Source of the DNA: Solibacillus sp040274725
GTDB taxonomy: Bacteria > Bacillota > Bacilli > Bacillales_A > Planococcaceae
Reading direction: 5' to 3'
Length of the DNA stretch: 64,000 bases
NCBI GenBank assembly: GCA_040274725.1
Contig: JBEMAQ010000017.1
Location: 1-64,000 of the forward strand
The position numbers and the translations under genes were made by a program. Of this stretch, positions 43,776 through 51,771 are shown in pieces. The notes under the pieces are model-generated. The model had not been told where the DNA came from. It did not search any database and was given only the letters and a program-made list of their open reading frames with translations. Position 1 is the stretch's first letter; every line of letters starts with the position of its first letter.

Positions 43776-44381
43776 GTGAAGGTGCTGAAAAATTTATTTG
43801 GTGTACTGCCGAAAAAGGGTGATCATGTGATAAAGCTAATCGGTCAGAAATGCCTATTACGAACATTTGTTGAAGCGGATGCGAGAGTTCTTGCACAGCT
43901 ATTACAAAATAATAAGTTTTATTGGTCGATTTATGAGCCGTTGCACCGCGAAGAATATTATAGCGAGCAAACGCAGCTTCGGAAAATACTAGAGGGAATC
44001 CGATTGTCACAAGAGAATCGAGAATTTTCATTCGGAATTTTTGACTCGGAGTCCGGACAATTAATCGGTCATATTTCGCTTTATGCGATTAAACGCTTGC
44101 CGTATTCGAGTGCATTTGTTGGCTATTCAATGGACCAAAATTATGCAGGGCGTGGTATTGCAACAGAGGCAGTGGCACTCGTGCTTGACTTTGCTTTTAA
44201 TAAGTTAAATATTCACCGAATTGAAGCTTATGTAGCACCAGAAAACCTCGCATCTGTTCGTGTTTTAGAGAAGTCTAATTTTGTTCGGGAGGGCTTATTA
44301 AGAGAACTACTATTTATAAATGGTCAGTGGGTTGATCATTATATGTACGCTATGTTGCAACGTGATTTCAAGCGGAAATAA
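43776..44381 (+). CDS. RimJ/RimL-type GNAT acetyltransferase
   Basis: 201-residue acetyltransferase. The core runs from IKLIGQKCLLR (about 19-29) to the end; acetyl-CoA binding is shown by NYAGRGIATEAVALVLDFAF, and the late ENLASVRVLEKSNFVREG is typical of the RimJ/RimL branch, which acetylates N-terminal amines of proteins or small amines. The start is uncertain: GTG at 43776 gives 201 residues; GTG at 43827, 6 bases after AAAAAGGGTGA, would give a protein starting at the conserved core. Confidence 0.82.
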   Translation: MKVLKNLFGVLPKKGDHVIKLIGQKCLLRTFVEADARVLAQLLQNNKFYWSIYEPLHREEYYSEQTQLRKILEGIRLSQENREFSFGIFDSESGQLIGHISLYAIKRLPYSSAFVGYSMDQNYAGRGIATEAVALVLDFAFNKLNIHRIEAYVAPENLASVRVLEKSNFVREGLLRELLFINGQWVDHYMYAMLQRDFKRK

Positions 44382-44385
44382 AAAG

Positions 44386-44450
44386 GAGGGGCAGCAGCTG
44401 CTACCCCTCATCATAATGAGAAATCCGTATGTCTACCATATGGATTTTTA
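44386..44450. terminator. Double hairpin terminator between convergent genes
   Basis: A GC-rich hairpin (arms 44386-44397 and 44398-44409) is followed by a second stem (44421-44431 with 44437-44447) and a T-run. The second stem overlaps the carbonic anhydrase gene end and can serve both strands. Confidence 0.7.
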
Positions 44451-45020
44451 TTTTTCTAAAAATTTAGCTCCGTCATCTACTAAGTCTAGGCGACCGGTAT
44501 TTGGATCGATTACTAAGCCGTGAACAGGTACATTAGTAGGCATTAATGGATGTGTGCGCACAAGGTCTACTGATTTTAGAACACTTGTTGTCACATCACC
44601 AAAGCCACGTAACCATTGTCTTAAGTCGATACCTGAATAGCTAATTGTATCGATTGTTTCTTGTTTAATACCACGACTTACCATATGTGAAAGCATAACG
44701 TCTGGATCGACTGCGCTCATACCGCAATCATAGTGGCCTACAACGTATACCTCATCTGCCTTTAACGCATAGACAGCCACAAGCAAACTACGCATAATCC
44801 CACCAAATGGATGATTTACGATTGCTCCAGCACTTTTAACGATTTTTACATCGCCGTTTCGTAAATTCATTGCCTTTGGTAGTAACTCAACAAGACGTGT
44901 ATCCATGCAAGATAAAATAACAATTTTTTTATCCGGATATTTTGTTGTAATAAAAGGTTCGTACTTTTTATCTGCTACGAACGATTCGTTGAAGCTTAAA
45001 ATTCCCTCTAATGAAGACAT
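44448..45020 (-). CDS. Beta-carbonic anhydrase
   Basis: 190-residue zinc enzyme interconverting CO2 and bicarbonate. The zinc and catalytic residues are in SCMDTRL (Cys-x-Asp-x-Arg, about 38-43) and GHYDCGM (His and Cys, about 95-101). The sequence resembles B. subtilis YtiB. The ribosome site GGAAAGGGG lies about 11 bases upstream of the ATG. A small His-rich membrane protein gene lies upstream on the same strand, but a strong terminator separates them. Confidence 0.92.
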   Translation of the reverse strand: MSSLEGILSFNESFVADKKYEPFITTKYPDKKIVILSCMDTRLVELLPKAMNLRNGDVKIVKSAGAIVNHPFGGIMRSLLVAVYALKADEVYVVGHYDCGMSAVDPDVMLSHMVSRGIKQETIDTISYSGIDLRQWLRGFGDVTTSVLKSVDLVRTHPLMPTNVPVHGLVIDPNTGRLDLVDDGAKFLEK

Positions 45021-45183
45021 CTAATTTCATACCCCTTTCCTTACAGTAATTATTTTAATGTAAAGTTTAGAGAATTCAAATAATAAAAGCGAAGATGAGA
45101 TAAAATGATTAATAAATCATGAAAACTATAGTAACTAAGTAGAAAAAATGTGATGAAATTGTGTCTTGATAATAGAAATTAAA

Positions 45184-45226
45184 AAATCATGGCAAATGTA
45201 GGTATTCACTACATTTGCCATGATTT
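45184..45226. terminator. Bidirectional terminator
   Basis: An 18-bp perfect stem (45184-45201 with 45209-45226) with A-run on the left and T-rich right side. It ends the leftward small membrane protein transcript. Confidence 0.92.
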
Positions 45227-45264
45227 CATTTTGTTATGAACGTTTTTTGTACACCACTAAAAAA

Positions 45265-45459
45265 TTAATGATGATGGTGTCCTGAAGCTTTTTCGTTTGG
45301 TGCAAATGTATCCTTTGCAGAATCGATGTGCACGGAGTCAGCTGAATTTAATCCAACACGTAAGTAGTGGACGAAGAACCAAATACAAATAATGATAAGA
45401 ACAGAATAGCCTAACACAGTCGTGAAGTATTCAGGACTCATAGGATGACGGTGATCCAT
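45265..45459 (-). CDS. Small single-span membrane protein with His-rich ends
   Basis: 64-residue protein: a short N-terminal MDHRHPMSPEYF, one membrane helix (VLGYSVLIIICIWFFVHYLR, about 15-34), then a polar segment ending in GHHHH. The start at 45459 is 8 bases after AAAGGAG; the ATG at 45480 lies before that site. I do not recognise the family; the His residues suggest metal binding, which is only a guess. Confidence 0.65.
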   Translation of the reverse strand: MDHRHPMSPEYFTTVLGYSVLIIICIWFFVHYLRVGLNSADSVHIDSAKDTFAPNEKASGHHHH

Positions 45460-45936
45460 AAACAAAACTCCTTTCTTCATTAGAAAATGTTCATTACAAC
45501 CAATTATACCTTATAAAAGGATTAAATTGGTAGAATCATTTTGTGGTGTTTACCATATATTTGATGAACTGTGACGACATTTTGAAAAAAGCCCGTTTTC
45601 TATTTTAAAATAAAGTGAAGTAGATAAAAGAATTATGCTTAGACATAACTATTCTCATAAATAATAAAAATCTATCCTTGAAATCTATTTTTATTAGAGA
45701 AGTAAATATTAAAAAGAAGCCCTTCGGTACGTTATTTTGTATCATTATGCCAATTTGTGACCGAAAAAATAAAAAAATACTGATACAATATATTCAAAAA
45801 TAGGGAAATAGGAAAGAAAAAACCATTAATCCATCGAAAAATGTTGGCCGACCATTTATACTTATATTTAAGAGTCAATAAATATCAAAAAAGACCGAAA
45901 ATAAGAATATACATAGTAATTGGAGGTACATATAAA
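45460..45936. other. Long AT-rich region upstream of motA
   Basis: 477 bp without a credible gene. It should contain the motA promoter. ACCGAAAA occurs twice (near 45762 and 45895) and resembles part of a sigma-D -10 box (GCCGATAT), but neither copy has TAAA at the right distance. No riboswitch or strong hairpin was seen. Confidence 0.4.
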
Positions 45937-46737
45937 ATGGATATTTCGTCACTGGTCGGGATAATTATCGCGTTTGTCGCTTTATTAACAGGGATGATTA
46001 TGAAAGGCGTAGGGTTAGATGCACTTTTAAATCCTGCCGCAATTTTAATCATCATCTTCGGTACAATCGCAGCAGTAACAATCGCATTCCCGATGAAAGA
46101 ATTAAAGAGAGTTCCAAAGCTATTCAAAATTTTATTTACAGAGACAAAATTAGCGAGTGACATTGAGCTAATTAAAATGTTCTCACAATGGGCGGATTTA
46201 GCACGTCGTGAAGGGTTACTTGCTTTAGAAAGTAAAGCAGCTGAAATTGAAGATCCATTCCTAAAAAATGGTTTAACGTTAGCTATTGACGGACAAAATG
46301 CGGATTATATTCGCGATGTTTTAACAGAAGAAGTTGAAGCAATGGAAGATCGCCATGCGAGTGGAGCTGGGATTTTCACACAGGCGGGTACATATGCCCC
46401 TACTCTTGGGGTACTTGGTGCGGTAATCGGTCTTATCGCGGCATTAAAGGATATGAATGATATTGAGAAGTTAGGGCATGCCATTTCTGCAGCCTTCGTA
46501 GCAACATTACTAGGGATTTTCACAGGTTATGTCCTGTGGCACCCATTTGCAAACAAATTAAAACGTAAATCTGCGGTAGAAGTGAAGCAAAAGTATATGA
46601 TGATTGAAGGGATTCTGTCAGTACTTGAAGGGGAAGCTCCACGTGTCATCGAACAAAAGCTAGCTTCATACTTACCAATGGAAGAGCGTAAGGAAATTAC
46701 GGAAAGCGGGGCGGGTGGCCTTGGCAAAGAAGCATAA
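45937..46737 (+). CDS. motA: Flagellar motor stator protein MotA
   Basis: 266-residue stator subunit with four membrane helices, forming the proton channel with MotB. Near-identical in pattern to B. subtilis MotA: IGIIIAFVALLTGMIMKGV, NPAAILIIIFGTIAAV, EAMEDRHASGAGIFTQAGTY, PTLGVLGAVIGLIAAL and HAISAAFVATLLGIFTGYVL. The cytoplasmic loop holds the charged residues that touch FliG. The ATG at 45937 is preceded by TGGAGG. It overlaps motB by 23 bases. Confidence 0.95.
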   Translation: MDISSLVGIIIAFVALLTGMIMKGVGLDALLNPAAILIIIFGTIAAVTIAFPMKELKRVPKLFKILFTETKLASDIELIKMFSQWADLARREGLLALESKAAEIEDPFLKNGLTLAIDGQNADYIRDVLTEEVEAMEDRHASGAGIFTQAGTYAPTLGVLGAVIGLIAALKDMNDIEKLGHAISAAFVATLLGIFTGYVLWHPFANKLKRKSAVEVKQKYMMIEGILSVLEGEAPRVIEQKLASYLPMEERKEITESGAGGLGKEA

Positions 46738-47485
46738 GAAGCATAAAAAGCACGAGGAGCACGTTGATGAATCCTGGCTAGTACCGTATGCGGATATTTT
46801 AACGTTATTACTAGCACTATTTATCGTACTTTTCGCATCCAGTACTGTAGATGAAAAGAAGATGGCCGAGATGGCAGTTGTTTTTAATCAAGTATTCGAT
46901 GGTGGTACGAGCTTTTTAGATAATAATGCAGCAATTCCAACACCAAATGGTTCGACGGAAGCACCGTCAACATCGGCGACAAAATATGCTGCAGATCAAC
47001 GTTCACTTCAGCAAACACAAGGACGTGTGGACGAATTTATTGCGGTAAATGAGTTAGAAGAGCAATTCGAAACAAAAATGACAGACGAAGGTTTACTGAT
47101 TACAATTCGTGATAGTGTTCTTTATGAATTAGGTCAGGCAGAGGTAAAGCAAGAATATTTACCAATCGCACAAGAATTGTCAACGATTTTACAATTTGAA
47201 GAGCCACGTAATGTAGTTGTTTCGGGGCATACAGATAATATTCCGATTGATACACCACAGTTTGATTCGAACTGGGATTTATCAGTTATGCGTGCGGTCA
47301 ATTTCTTGAAAATTATTATTGATGGTAATGAAGCATTAGATTCAAAATATTTTAGTGTAAAAGGCTTCGGTGAATTTAGTCCAATTGCTTCGAATGAGAC
47401 AGCAGAGGGACGCGCGAAAAATAGACGTGTAGAAATCCTTGTACAGCCACGTGTTGCTGAGGATGGAACGGTTATTGTAGAATAA
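46715..47485 (+). CDS. motB: Flagellar motor stator protein MotB
   Basis: 256-residue stator subunit. It has a basic/His-rich N terminus, one membrane helix with the proton-carrying aspartate in SWLVPYADILTLLLALFIVL, a linker, and a C-terminal OmpA-like peptidoglycan-binding domain (SGHTDNIP, WDLSVMRAVNFL, GFGEFSPIASNETAEGRAKN, RRVEI). The start may be GTG 46715 or TTG 46721; the latter gives MAKKHKK, closer to known MotB proteins. It follows motA with a 17- to 23-base overlap and ends at a strong terminator. Confidence 0.95.
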   Translation: MALAKKHKKHKKHEEHVDESWLVPYADILTLLLALFIVLFASSTVDEKKMAEMAVVFNQVFDGGTSFLDNNAAIPTPNGSTEAPSTSATKYAADQRSLQQTQGRVDEFIAVNELEEQFETKMTDEGLLITIRDSVLYELGQAEVKQEYLPIAQELSTILQFEEPRNVVVSGHTDNIPIDTPQFDSNWDLSVMRAVNFLKIIIDGNEALDSKYFSVKGFGEFSPIASNETAEGRAKNRRVEILVQPRVAEDGTVIVE

Positions 47486-47489
47486 GCAG

Positions 47490-47527
47490 AAATCTCACAA
47501 ACCTTTAGAGTTTGTGAGATTTTTTTG
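47490..47527 (+). terminator. Terminator of motAB
   Basis: A 13-bp perfect stem (47490-47502 with 47510-47522) followed by seven Ts. Confidence 0.92.
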
Positions 47528-47639
47528 ACATCTAGTACACGCAACAGTTTGCAAAGCAATGGAATACTCCACTTGTCATTATTGCAGTTTCTTTAGTTAA
47601 AATAGCGCATAAGTCAGTAAAGCTAGCAGGTATAAGCTA

Positions 47640-47785
47640 TTTATAAATAAAACTACAAACGATGGCTGATTATGAGCAAGCGATTGCAATAAGGCTGGGG
47701 AAAAGGCTCAGCATGTTGTATTGACACTTGGTGCGCAAGGTGTTTTAGTTGGTAGTAGGCGCGATTACTGTCACATTGTAAAATA
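47640..47785 (+). pseudogene. Relic of a ribokinase-like (PfkB family) gene
   Basis: One plus-strand frame reads KAGEKAQHVVLTLGAQGVLV, then GSRRDYCHIVK and a stop. This resembles the conserved strand before the anion hole of ribokinases (VVVTLGxxGV). The upstream part is out of frame and short, and the C-terminal GAGD motif is missing. It is a small remnant between motAB and the yfkK-like gene. Confidence 0.6.
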
Positions 47786-47811
47786 ATACTATTTCCTGGG
47801 GAATAAAAAAG

Positions 47812-47840
47812 GTCCGTGTCGGCTAGTGGCTGACACGGAC
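47812..47840 (-). terminator. Terminator of the yfkK-like gene
   Basis: A 12-bp stem (47812-47823 with 47829-47840) followed on the minus strand by a T-run. Confidence 0.88.
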
Positions 47841-47849
47841 TTTTCCTAA

Positions 47850-48071
47850 TTATTTACGTAAGTTGCCTAACTCAGAAACGATGGCATTCATTTCGCTTGG
47901 GCTAAATGAATCGCGCTTCATCACCATTTCAAATAAATATTGCAGATCCTCGTATTTCCCTTCATCGAATGCATCTGATTGCATTGCATCGACATTTACC
48001 ATACGTAGCTTTTCTTTAATTTGTTCGATCATATAAATCACATTTTCTTGTGATGGCGTAGATAAGTCCAT
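47850..48071 (-). CDS. yfkK: UPF0435/DUF1128 protein (YfkK-like)
   Basis: 73-residue helical cytoplasmic protein of unknown function. The pattern MIEQIKEKLRMVN, EDLQYLFEMVMKRDSFSPSE and EMNAIVSELGNLRK matches YfkK of B. subtilis in length and layout. AAGGTAGGG precedes the ATG. In B. subtilis yfkK is near yfkJ-yfkI-yfkH; two of these seem to follow here on the opposite strand. Confidence 0.85.
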   Translation of the reverse strand: MDLSTPSQENVIYMIEQIKEKLRMVNVDAMQSDAFDEGKYEDLQYLFEMVMKRDSFSPSEMNAIVSELGNLRK

Positions 48072-48251
48072 AGTTATACCCTACCTTTCAATATATAAAA
48101 TTATCATTCCATTTGTTACGGGGATTGTCAACTTAAATCTAGAAGGGTCGTTACTTTCAAAAAGATGGGAATTTCGTTAAAATAACAATACTGATAGCGA
48201 TATCCGAATATTTAGTTGTTTAACTAAAATTTTGAGATATTTTCTAGAAAT

Positions 48252-48278
48252 GTTTTAGGAAGAAAATAGTTTGGGAAT
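48252..48278 (+). promoter_or_regulatory. Candidate sigma-B promoter for the yfkI/yfkH-like genes
   Basis: GTTTTA (48252-48257), a 15-base spacer, and GGGAAT (48273-48278) each match the sigma-B consensus GTTTAA/GGGTAT at five of six positions, 33 bases before the first start codon. The corresponding B. subtilis genes belong to the general stress regulon. No experimental support. Confidence 0.45.
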
Positions 48279-48310
48279 AACACATACTATAGATGAGGGA
48301 GAGGATTATT

Positions 48311-48631
48311 ATGAAAAGTAAATTATTACCTTTTATTGCGGTGGGAGCTGTCGCTGGCGCGGCGATTAGTCTGCTTGATCGACAAACACGTGAGCATACA
48401 ATAGAAACATCGAGAAAAGTGAAGGATACCGTAACTTATTATGCATCAAATACAGATGAGCTTCAGCAATTAATTGAAGATAAAGTGGGGCAAGCACAGT
48501 CGTTTTATTCAGCCGCAACAGAGAACTTTAATTCTTTATTAACACAGGCAGAGGATGCGAAAACATTATCAGCCACGCTTCAGAGTATGGTGACAGAGAC
48601 GAAGGATGCCTTTTTTCCGAAAGACAAATAA
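48311..48631 (+). CDS. YfkI/YtxH-like small stress protein
   Basis: 106-residue protein with an N-terminal short hydrophobic segment (LLPFIAVGAVAGAAISLL), followed by helical polar sequence predicted to form a coiled coil, as in YtxH/YhaH-like general stress proteins. Position directly before a YihY-family gene suggests it corresponds to B. subtilis yfkI. The ATG at 48311 follows GGGAGAGG. It lies 23 bases before the next gene, so the two form an operon. The phosphatase gene yfkJ of the B. subtilis cluster is absent. Confidence 0.72.
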   Translation: MKSKLLPFIAVGAVAGAAISLLDRQTREHTIETSRKVKDTVTYYASNTDELQQLIEDKVGQAQSFYSAATENFNSLLTQAEDAKTLSATLQSMVTETKDAFFPKDK

Positions 48632-48654
48632 TCGTTAAAGGAAAGTGAGTGCAG

Positions 48655-49590
48655 ATGAATAAATCAAAAAAACCACATGCGGCCGTTGCTTTCGTGCAGT
48701 CTATCCTATCACCGAGCCCGTCAGAAGTTGATTTAACGACGGCGAAAGGCTTTGTGCAGGACATGCTACAGCGTATAAAAAATACAGAGCTTACGGCACT
48801 TGGCGCACAGCTCGCTTACTTCTTTTTACTATCATTTTTCCCACTATTAATTTTTATGGTGTCCTTATTACCTTACTTAAATCTAGAGCAGGGTGCAGTT
48901 TTTGATTTTATGGATGATATTATGCCAGCGGAAATTTTTTCACTTATTGAAGGGATTTTATCCGAAGTCTTAACGAATCAAAGTGGCGGGTTGCTATCAA
49001 TCGGTATTTTAGGGACGATTTGGTCGGCCTCAAGAGGGATTGATGCGCTTACACGTGCACTCAATAAAGCGTATGACACTGAGGCGAGACCTGGTTGGAA
49101 GAATAAAGCGTGGTCGATTTTATTTACAATCTCCTTTGTCATTGTTATTTTACTTTCGCTTGTTTTACCAGTTTTCGGTCAGCAAATTACGAATTTGATT
49201 TTAGGATATCTAAGTATTGACTTTCAAATCCCGGGAATTTGGAATTTCATCCGCTTTGCGACTCCACCCACACTTGTGTTTCTAGTGATTTGTGTGATGT
49301 ATTGGATTGTACCAAATACAGATCCTAGAATAAAGCTGATTAGTGTGCTACCAGGTGCCTTGATTGCAGCGACAGGTTTTTTCGCTTTAACATTTGGCTT
49401 TTCGTTTTATATTAATAATTTCGGAAATTACTCTGCAACGTATGGCAGTATTGGTGGGGTTATTGTATTAATGCTATGGCTTTATTTTATCGGGATGATT
49501 TTAATTTTTGGCGGGATTATTAATGCGGTATTTGCCCAATGTAAATTAGCGAAGGTACGTAAAAAAACAAGAAAAACACCTACATTTTAA
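48655..49590 (+). CDS. yfkH: YihY/BrkB-family membrane protein (YfkH-like)
   Basis: 311-residue membrane protein with about six helices. Family markers: ELTALGAQLAYFFLLSFFPL (about 36-55), SIGILGTIWSASRGIDALTR, NKAYDTEARPGW and the late YGSIGGVIVLMLWLYFIGMI. Once thought to be a ribonuclease (BN), the family is now regarded as a transporter-like envelope protein of unknown substrate. I start at the ATG at 48655 after GGAAAGTGAG. It is co-transcribed with the preceding small stress protein gene. Confidence 0.88.
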   Translation: MNKSKKPHAAVAFVQSILSPSPSEVDLTTAKGFVQDMLQRIKNTELTALGAQLAYFFLLSFFPLLIFMVSLLPYLNLEQGAVFDFMDDIMPAEIFSLIEGILSEVLTNQSGGLLSIGILGTIWSASRGIDALTRALNKAYDTEARPGWKNKAWSILFTISFVIVILLSLVLPVFGQQITNLILGYLSIDFQIPGIWNFIRFATPPTLVFLVICVMYWIVPNTDPRIKLISVLPGALIAATGFFALTFGFSFYINNFGNYSATYGSIGGVIVLMLWLYFIGMILIFGGIINAVFAQCKLAKVRKKTRKTPTF

Positions 49591-49629
49591 AAGGCTTGAA
49601 TGAGAGGAGCTCCTCCATTCAAGCCTTTT
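49589..49629. terminator. Bidirectional terminator
   Basis: A 14-bp perfect stem (49589-49602 with 49616-49629) with a palindromic loop (GAGGAGCTCCTC). It lies between convergent genes and overlaps the yfkH-like stop codon. Confidence 0.9.
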
Positions 49630-49632
49630 ATA

Positions 49633-51534
49633 TTAATTGTTTTTCAGCAGGCGTAAGCCATTTAAAATAACTAAAATCGTACTTCCTTCATGACCGATGA
49701 CGCCAAGTGGTAAACTAATCGCTTGGAAGAAATTTGAGATAATAAGCAGTACGATAACTGATAATGAGAAGATAATATTTTGCTTCACAACTTTTTGCAT
49801 TTTGCGCGACATTTTGACGGCATAAGCAATTTTTGATAAATCATTTTTCATCAGTACAACGTCCGCTGTTTCAAGTGCAACGTCAGTGCCGCCTCCCATT
49901 GCTATGCCGATAGAAGCGGTTGCAAGGGCAGGCGCGTCATTAATGCCGTCACCAACCATGCCAACTGTATGATTTTGTTGTTTGTACTTTTTAATATGTT
50001 CTACCTTTGTTTCAGGTAAGCATTCTGCTACGTAAGCTGTCACACCAGCTTCAGCAGCAATGGCCTTGGCTGTTGCCTCATTATCACCTGTTAGCATAAC
50101 AACTTCAACACCAAGCTGTTTCAATTGTGCGACCGCCAGCTTTGCCTCGTCGCGCACTGTATCCTTTAGTGCAACAAGAGCCGCAATACCTTGTGCGTCC
50201 TTTAAAAAGATAACCGTTTTTCCTTCAGCACCGAGTGTAGCAAGCGCACCGTTTGCAAACACTGTTGCCGCGTCCGCACCAACAAAATCAGGTTTGCCAA
50301 CTAAAAATGTTTCCTGCTGATAGTTTGCTTGAATACCGAAGCCAGGAATGTCTGTAATGGCCACGTCCTCTGTTAAGGCTACTTTTTCAACTGCCGCATA
50401 TTTGACAATTGCTTGTGCGAGCGGATGATTTGATTGGGATTCAATTGCTGCAATTAATGCAAGTGTATCTGTTTTATTTAACCCGTCACGTACAAGAAAG
50501 TTTGTAACAGAAGGAGTACCCTGTGTTAAAGTCCCTGTTTTATCAACCGCTAGCACCTTTAATGTACTTAAATGCTCTAAATGTACGCCGCCCTTTACCA
50601 AAATTCCGTTTTTTGCGCCGTTAGAAATAGCTGATAGTGTTGCAGGCATAATTGCTGCAACAAGCGCACAAGGTGAAGCGACTACTAGTAATACCATCGC
50701 GCGGTATAGTGTTGTGGTCCAGTCCCAGCTAAGTAAGTAGTGCGGTAGGAACATCATCAGCATTACAGCAATCAGTACAGCTTTTACATATGTGCCTTCA
50801 AAGCGCTCGATAAATTGCTGAGAGGGTGATTTTTCGCTTTGTGCGGATTGTACAAGCGTAATAATTTTTTGGAATAACGAATCAGTACTTAATTTTGTTA
50901 CGTTAATCGTTAAAACACCGTTTAAGTTCACTGTCCCTGCAAATACCTCATCACCGTCAATCTTTGTCACGGGCATTGATTCTCCTGTAATCGCTGCCTC
51001 GTCTACTGTAGATGTCCCTTTATAAATGGTACCGTCTGCTGGAATACGTTCACCAGGCTTTACTAAAATATGGTCGCCAAGCTGTAATTCAGAAACTGCT
51101 ACTTTAATTGGCTGAAACCCGCCGCGCACAAGCCAAGCTTCTTCTGGCTGTAAATCCATTAGGGCAGAAATTTCACGGTGACTTTTGTTCATCGCATATG
51201 TTTCAAGTGCGCCACTGACAGCGAAAATGAAAATAAGGATCGCCCCTTCAGTCCAGTAACCAATAGAAGCTGAACCAATTGCTGCTAAAATCATTAGTAT
51301 TTCAACATTTAGTGATTTATTTTCAATTGTATCTTGAATGCCTTCCTTTGCTTTTGCGTAGCCACCAATGACAAAGGCTGTAATGTACGCCATCACCGCT
51401 GCGGTCGTCATGCCCGTACTGTCCATACGCCAAGCAAGTAAAATGATAAAACCGGATAATAGCGCCAAAATTAATTCTTTGTGTTCATTTATTTTCTCAT
51501 TTAAATTTAAATTTTCTCGATTAGAAGTGTGCAT
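49633..51534 (-). CDS. pfeT: P1B4-type metal-exporting ATPase, PfeT/ZosA-like
   Basis: 633-residue P-type ATPase. Key motifs: TGES (actuator), SPC in the membrane site (VVASPCALVAAIMPATLSAI), DKTGTLTQG (phosphorylation), SNHPLAQAI and GDGINDAPALA. The SPC motif and absence of an N-terminal CxxC metal-binding domain define the P1B4 group, whose Bacillus member PfeT (formerly ZosA) exports Fe2+. A perfect PerR box upstream supports this over Zn, Cd or Co transport. The ATG at 51534 follows GGAGGG; in-frame upstream codons up to 51567 lie before the site. Confidence 0.88.
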   Translation of the reverse strand: MHTSNRENLNLNEKINEHKELILALLSGFIILLAWRMDSTGMTTAAVMAYITAFVIGGYAKAKEGIQDTIENKSLNVEILMILAAIGSASIGYWTEGAILIFIFAVSGALETYAMNKSHREISALMDLQPEEAWLVRGGFQPIKVAVSELQLGDHILVKPGERIPADGTIYKGTSTVDEAAITGESMPVTKIDGDEVFAGTVNLNGVLTINVTKLSTDSLFQKIITLVQSAQSEKSPSQQFIERFEGTYVKAVLIAVMLMMFLPHYLLSWDWTTTLYRAMVLLVVASPCALVAAIMPATLSAISNGAKNGILVKGGVHLEHLSTLKVLAVDKTGTLTQGTPSVTNFLVRDGLNKTDTLALIAAIESQSNHPLAQAIVKYAAVEKVALTEDVAITDIPGFGIQANYQQETFLVGKPDFVGADAATVFANGALATLGAEGKTVIFLKDAQGIAALVALKDTVRDEAKLAVAQLKQLGVEVVMLTGDNEATAKAIAAEAGVTAYVAECLPETKVEHIKKYKQQNHTVGMVGDGINDAPALATASIGIAMGGGTDVALETADVVLMKNDLSKIAYAVKMSRKMQKVVKQNIIFSLSVIVLLIISNFFQAISLPLGVIGHEGSTILVILNGLRLLKNN

Positions 51535-51546
51535 AATATCCCTCCT

Positions 51547-51565
51547 GATAATGAATTTCACTATC
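51547..51565 (-). promoter_or_regulatory. Candidate Fur box in the pfeT leader
   Basis: GATAATGAATTTCACTATC matches the classic 19-bp Fur box at 15 positions. A second, weaker copy with the same left half (GATAATGTATTTCA) starts at 51576. Both lie between the PerR box and the pfeT start. In B. subtilis, Fur activates pfeT from upstream sites; here the sites lie downstream of the PerR box. Confidence 0.5.
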
Positions 51566-51612
51566 AAATCCCACTGATAATGTATTTCAATTATATTATA
51601 TTTATTTTAAAT

Positions 51613-51627
51613 TTATAATTATTATAA
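51613..51627. promoter_or_regulatory. Perfect PerR box upstream of pfeT
   Basis: TTATAATTATTATAA matches the PerR consensus TTATAAT-N-ATTATAA at every fixed position. It is 79 bases upstream of the pfeT start codon and would overlap the -35 region of a promoter whose -10 (TATAAT) is just downstream on the minus strand. PerR bound to Fe or Mn would repress pfeT; peroxide would relieve it. Confidence 0.85.
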
Positions 51628-51711
51628 TGTAGAGAGGGAGTAAATGTAAATCGTTTTGTTCTGAAATTATACTTCTACTATGAAAAAAATTTTAATTAAA
51701 ATTAAACATAC

Positions 51712-51739
51712 TTGACTTATAGGTATTAAAGAGTATGAT
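51712..51739 (+). promoter_or_regulatory. Sigma-A promoter of tcyP
   Basis: TTGACT (51712-51717) and TATGAT (51734-51739) with a 16-base spacer, 33 bases before the tcyP ATG. Confidence 0.65.
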
Positions 51740-51771
51740 AGAAAAGTATAAATTTTCAGGAGGAACATAAT

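Noticed and set aside
45740..45910. Sigma-D promoter for motA
   Set aside because: ACCGAAAA resembles part of the -10 box, but no TAAA at 15-16 bases upstream; the matches are no better than chance in AT-rich DNA.
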